DNA of 64,000 nt from Aurantimonas sp036549475 (GTDB lineage Bacteria > Pseudomonadota > Alphaproteobacteria > Rhizobiales > Rhizobiaceae): assembly GCF_036549475.1 (NCBI RefSeq), contig NZ_JAZHLI010000002.1, forward strand, positions 127,611 through 191,610. Direction: 5' to 3'. The translations under genes were made by a program, and so were the position numbers. Below are positions 62,576 to 64,000 of this stretch, piece after piece. Each line of letters begins with the position of its first letter. Positions within the stretch are counted from its first letter, which is position 1. The notes below the pieces were generated by a model. The model saw nothing but the letters and a program-made list of their open reading frames with translations. It made no database searches and was not told the origin of the DNA.

Positions 62576-62815
62576 GGGCTGCCCGGACAGTTGCCCGCCA
62601 GGGGCCAGGAATTGCAGCCTGCGCCCACAATTGCGGTGAGCAATACCTGAACGCTCACCGGCTACCGGCTCTTGCAGAACGGATCATGTTGCTTCTCCCC
62701 GCAGCCCTGGCAACCGACACACACCGCCGAGTCCCTGCTGCTCAATTGTTCATGTAGGGCGCATGCCCTTTTCCTCATCATGTGCCGCGCTGGACGGATG
62801 GTGGAATAACGGCCT

Positions 62816-62833
62816 ATCAATTCAAACATTGAT
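62816..62833. promoter_or_regulatory. Possible LysR operator palindrome
   Basis: ATCAAT (62816-62821) and ATTGAT (62828-62833) form a perfect inverted repeat with a 6-base centre, in the gap between the divergent LysR gene and the operon, 25 bases before the regulator start. Seen by eye; could be chance. Confidence 0.35.
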
Positions 62834-62858
62834 GTTCATCAAAGTGAATTGGCCGATC

Positions 62859-63767
62859 ATGCGCGTTTCCGGAAGTGATCTTCGCCTGCTGCAGGTCTTC
62901 GATGCGGTCGTGCGCCATGGCGGCTTCGCGGCGGCAGCGGGTGACCTGAATGTCAGCCAGTCCACCATCTCCAACCACATGACGGCCCTGGAGGAGCGGC
63001 TCGGATTCGTCCTGTGCCAGCGCGGTCGCGGCGGTTTTCGCATGACCGAGAAGGGCCGGGCCGTCTGGGAGGCCGGGCGCCAGCTCGAAAAGGCGCTGCA
63101 GGATTTCTCCACCGACGTCGCTTCGGTGCGCGGCGAACTGCGCGGGGAACTGCGGATCGGCATCCTCGATGCCGTCGTCTCCGATCCGGCCAATCGACTG
63201 GCCGAGGTTATCGCCGCGTTCGGCCGCATTGCCCCGCAAGTCCGGCTGGTGATCGCCCAGGAGCGGCCGCAGGATCTGCAGCAGAAGGTGCTGGACGGGC
63301 TCTATCACTGCGCCATCGGCAGTTATCGCAACCGGATGGACGGCATCGTCTATGACCGGCTCCACGACGAGCGCCACAGCCTGTATTGCGGGCAGCTGCA
63401 CGAGGCCTTCCAGGCGGACGACGCCGAACTCACCGACGCGCGTCTTGCGCGCATGCCCTTCGTCCATCGCGGCTACTGGCGCGACGAGGACACCCTGCGA
63501 CAGCTCGACTGGCGAGTCGAGGCGACCGTCTTCCAGATCGAGCCCCAGCTCATCCTGATCCAGTCGGGTCGCTACATCGGCCTCCTGCCGAACCATTATG
63601 CGGCGGAGGGGGTCGCGGTCGGCACGTTGCGGGCGATCCGGCCGGACGAGATCGGCTATACCTGCGAGTTCGAACTGTTCTCGCCACGCAACCGGCGGCC
63701 GAGCGACGTGGCGGCGGCCTTCATCGAGACGGTGCGAACGGTCTGGCGGTCGGGACAGGACGCCTGA
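62859..63767 (+). CDS. LysR-family regulator
   Basis: A 302-residue LysR regulator. The HTH is at about 6-65 (LRLLQVFDAVVRHGGFAAAA, then LNVSQSTISNHMTALEERLG). The C-terminal domain binds an effector. It is divergent from the aminotransferase-ABC operon, so it probably controls it. The ATG at 62859 is chosen to start just before the HTH; the upstream frame has no family match. Confidence 0.92.
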   Translation: MRVSGSDLRLLQVFDAVVRHGGFAAAAGDLNVSQSTISNHMTALEERLGFVLCQRGRGGFRMTEKGRAVWEAGRQLEKALQDFSTDVASVRGELRGELRIGILDAVVSDPANRLAEVIAAFGRIAPQVRLVIAQERPQDLQQKVLDGLYHCAIGSYRNRMDGIVYDRLHDERHSLYCGQLHEAFQADDAELTDARLARMPFVHRGYWRDEDTLRQLDWRVEATVFQIEPQLILIQSGRYIGLLPNHYAAEGVAVGTLRAIRPDEIGYTCEFELFSPRNRRPSDVAAAFIETVRTVWRSGQDA

Positions 63768-63877
63768 TCGCGGGCCGTTCGTGAGGGGCGACCATACTCA
63801 CCTGCGTTTCACCAGGGCTCCGAACTCATGTGACAGTAGGTGACGGATTGCGCGTCGGCTGATTCCATTGGGGCGGT

Positions 63878-64000
63878 TTGATTCGAGGAGCCGCCGCCAG
63901 GAACCTTTCTGCCGACGAATGGAGTTCGAAATCGCGCCTTCGGGTTCTCCTGGAATATTTCGCCGAGATTGAGGATCCGCGGGATGTCCGGCGGGTCTAC
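63878..64000 (+). CDS. Start of an ISAs1-type transposase, cut by window end
   Basis: The last bases translate in one frame to ...RVLLEYFAEIEDPRDVRRVY, matching the N-terminal pattern of ISAs1-family (IS4-like) transposases (F..I.DPR....Y). The frame opens after a TGA near 63859; TTG at 63878 is the first possible start, with no ATG seen before the conserved part. The rest is outside the window. Confidence 0.5.
   Translation, partial: MIRGAAARNLSADEWSSKSRLRVLLEYFAEIEDPRDVRRVY

Overview
The window is about 65% GC chromosome of an alphaproteobacterium, most likely of the order Hyphomicrobiales (Rhizobiales). Gene order supports this: tRNA-Leu, tig, (mscS), clpP, clpX, lon, hupB; glyA, nrdR, ribD, ribE, ribH, nusB; and yceD, plsX, fabH, ihfA, merR, tRNA-Pro. 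A fused SecDF, a bacterial homologue of the mitochondrial chaperone CBP3/UQCC1 and a DUF1127/anti-Shine-Dalgarno sRNA locus fit the same group. The genus cannot be read from the sequence.

Layout. 0-8.7 kb: envelope and export genes (a degenerate LytM/LysM lipoprotein, a DUF815 ATPase on the other strand, yajC, secDF), then relatives of the mitochondrial complex I assembly factors NDUFAF3 and NDUFAF6 and a DUF4153 membrane protein. 8.7-11.1 kb: trmFO and, upstream of it on the minus strand, a 47-residue DUF1127 protein followed by nine stem-loops whose loops read UCCUCCC or CUCCUCCC. 11.1-20.7 kb: proteostasis block with tRNA-Leu(UAG), trigger factor, an MscS channel, clpP, clpX, lon and hupB, with sigma32-like promoters before clpP and lon. 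20.7-28.9 kb: mixed housekeeping genes (double cold-shock protein, recQ, 3-methyladenine glycosylase, DUF3008, Pit phosphate transporter, Nudix, Tat-exported L,D-transpeptidase). 28.9-35.2 kb: glyA, nrdR, ribDEH, nusB and an MFS transporter; nrdR is broken by an exact 91-bp duplication around a single N, which is almost certainly an assembly join. 35.4-42.9 kb: proton-pumping pyrophosphatase, bamE, CBP3-like chaperone, yceD, plsX, fabH, ihfA, merR and tRNA-Pro(GGG).

43.0-55.6 kb is a stress-survival island: K+ channel, small hypothetical protein, PEP synthase, TrxC, CbpA/CbpM, DUF2267, phospholipase D-like enzyme, acetamidase/formamidase, universal stress protein and a P-type ATPase. Three 14-bp FNR/FixK-like palindromes (TTGCGCCAGATCAA, TTGATCTGCCTCAA, TTGCGCGAGGTCAA) lie 64-83 bp before three of its genes, suggesting oxygen-responsive control of the block.

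55.6-63.8 kb is a tightly overlapping minus-strand operon: aminotransferase, agmatinase-family ureohydrolase, a polyamine-type ABC importer (binding protein, ATPase, two permeases) and a nitrilase-superfamily amidohydrolase, with a divergent LysR regulator. It looks like uptake and breakdown of a guanidino or polyamine compound. The right edge carries the start of what looks like an ISAs1-type transposase.

The most notable element is the DUF1127 plus nine-hairpin array at 10.2-10.76 kb. It resembles the CcsR/'cuckoo' sRNA loci known from Rhodobacter, but is built as a triplicated three-hairpin module.
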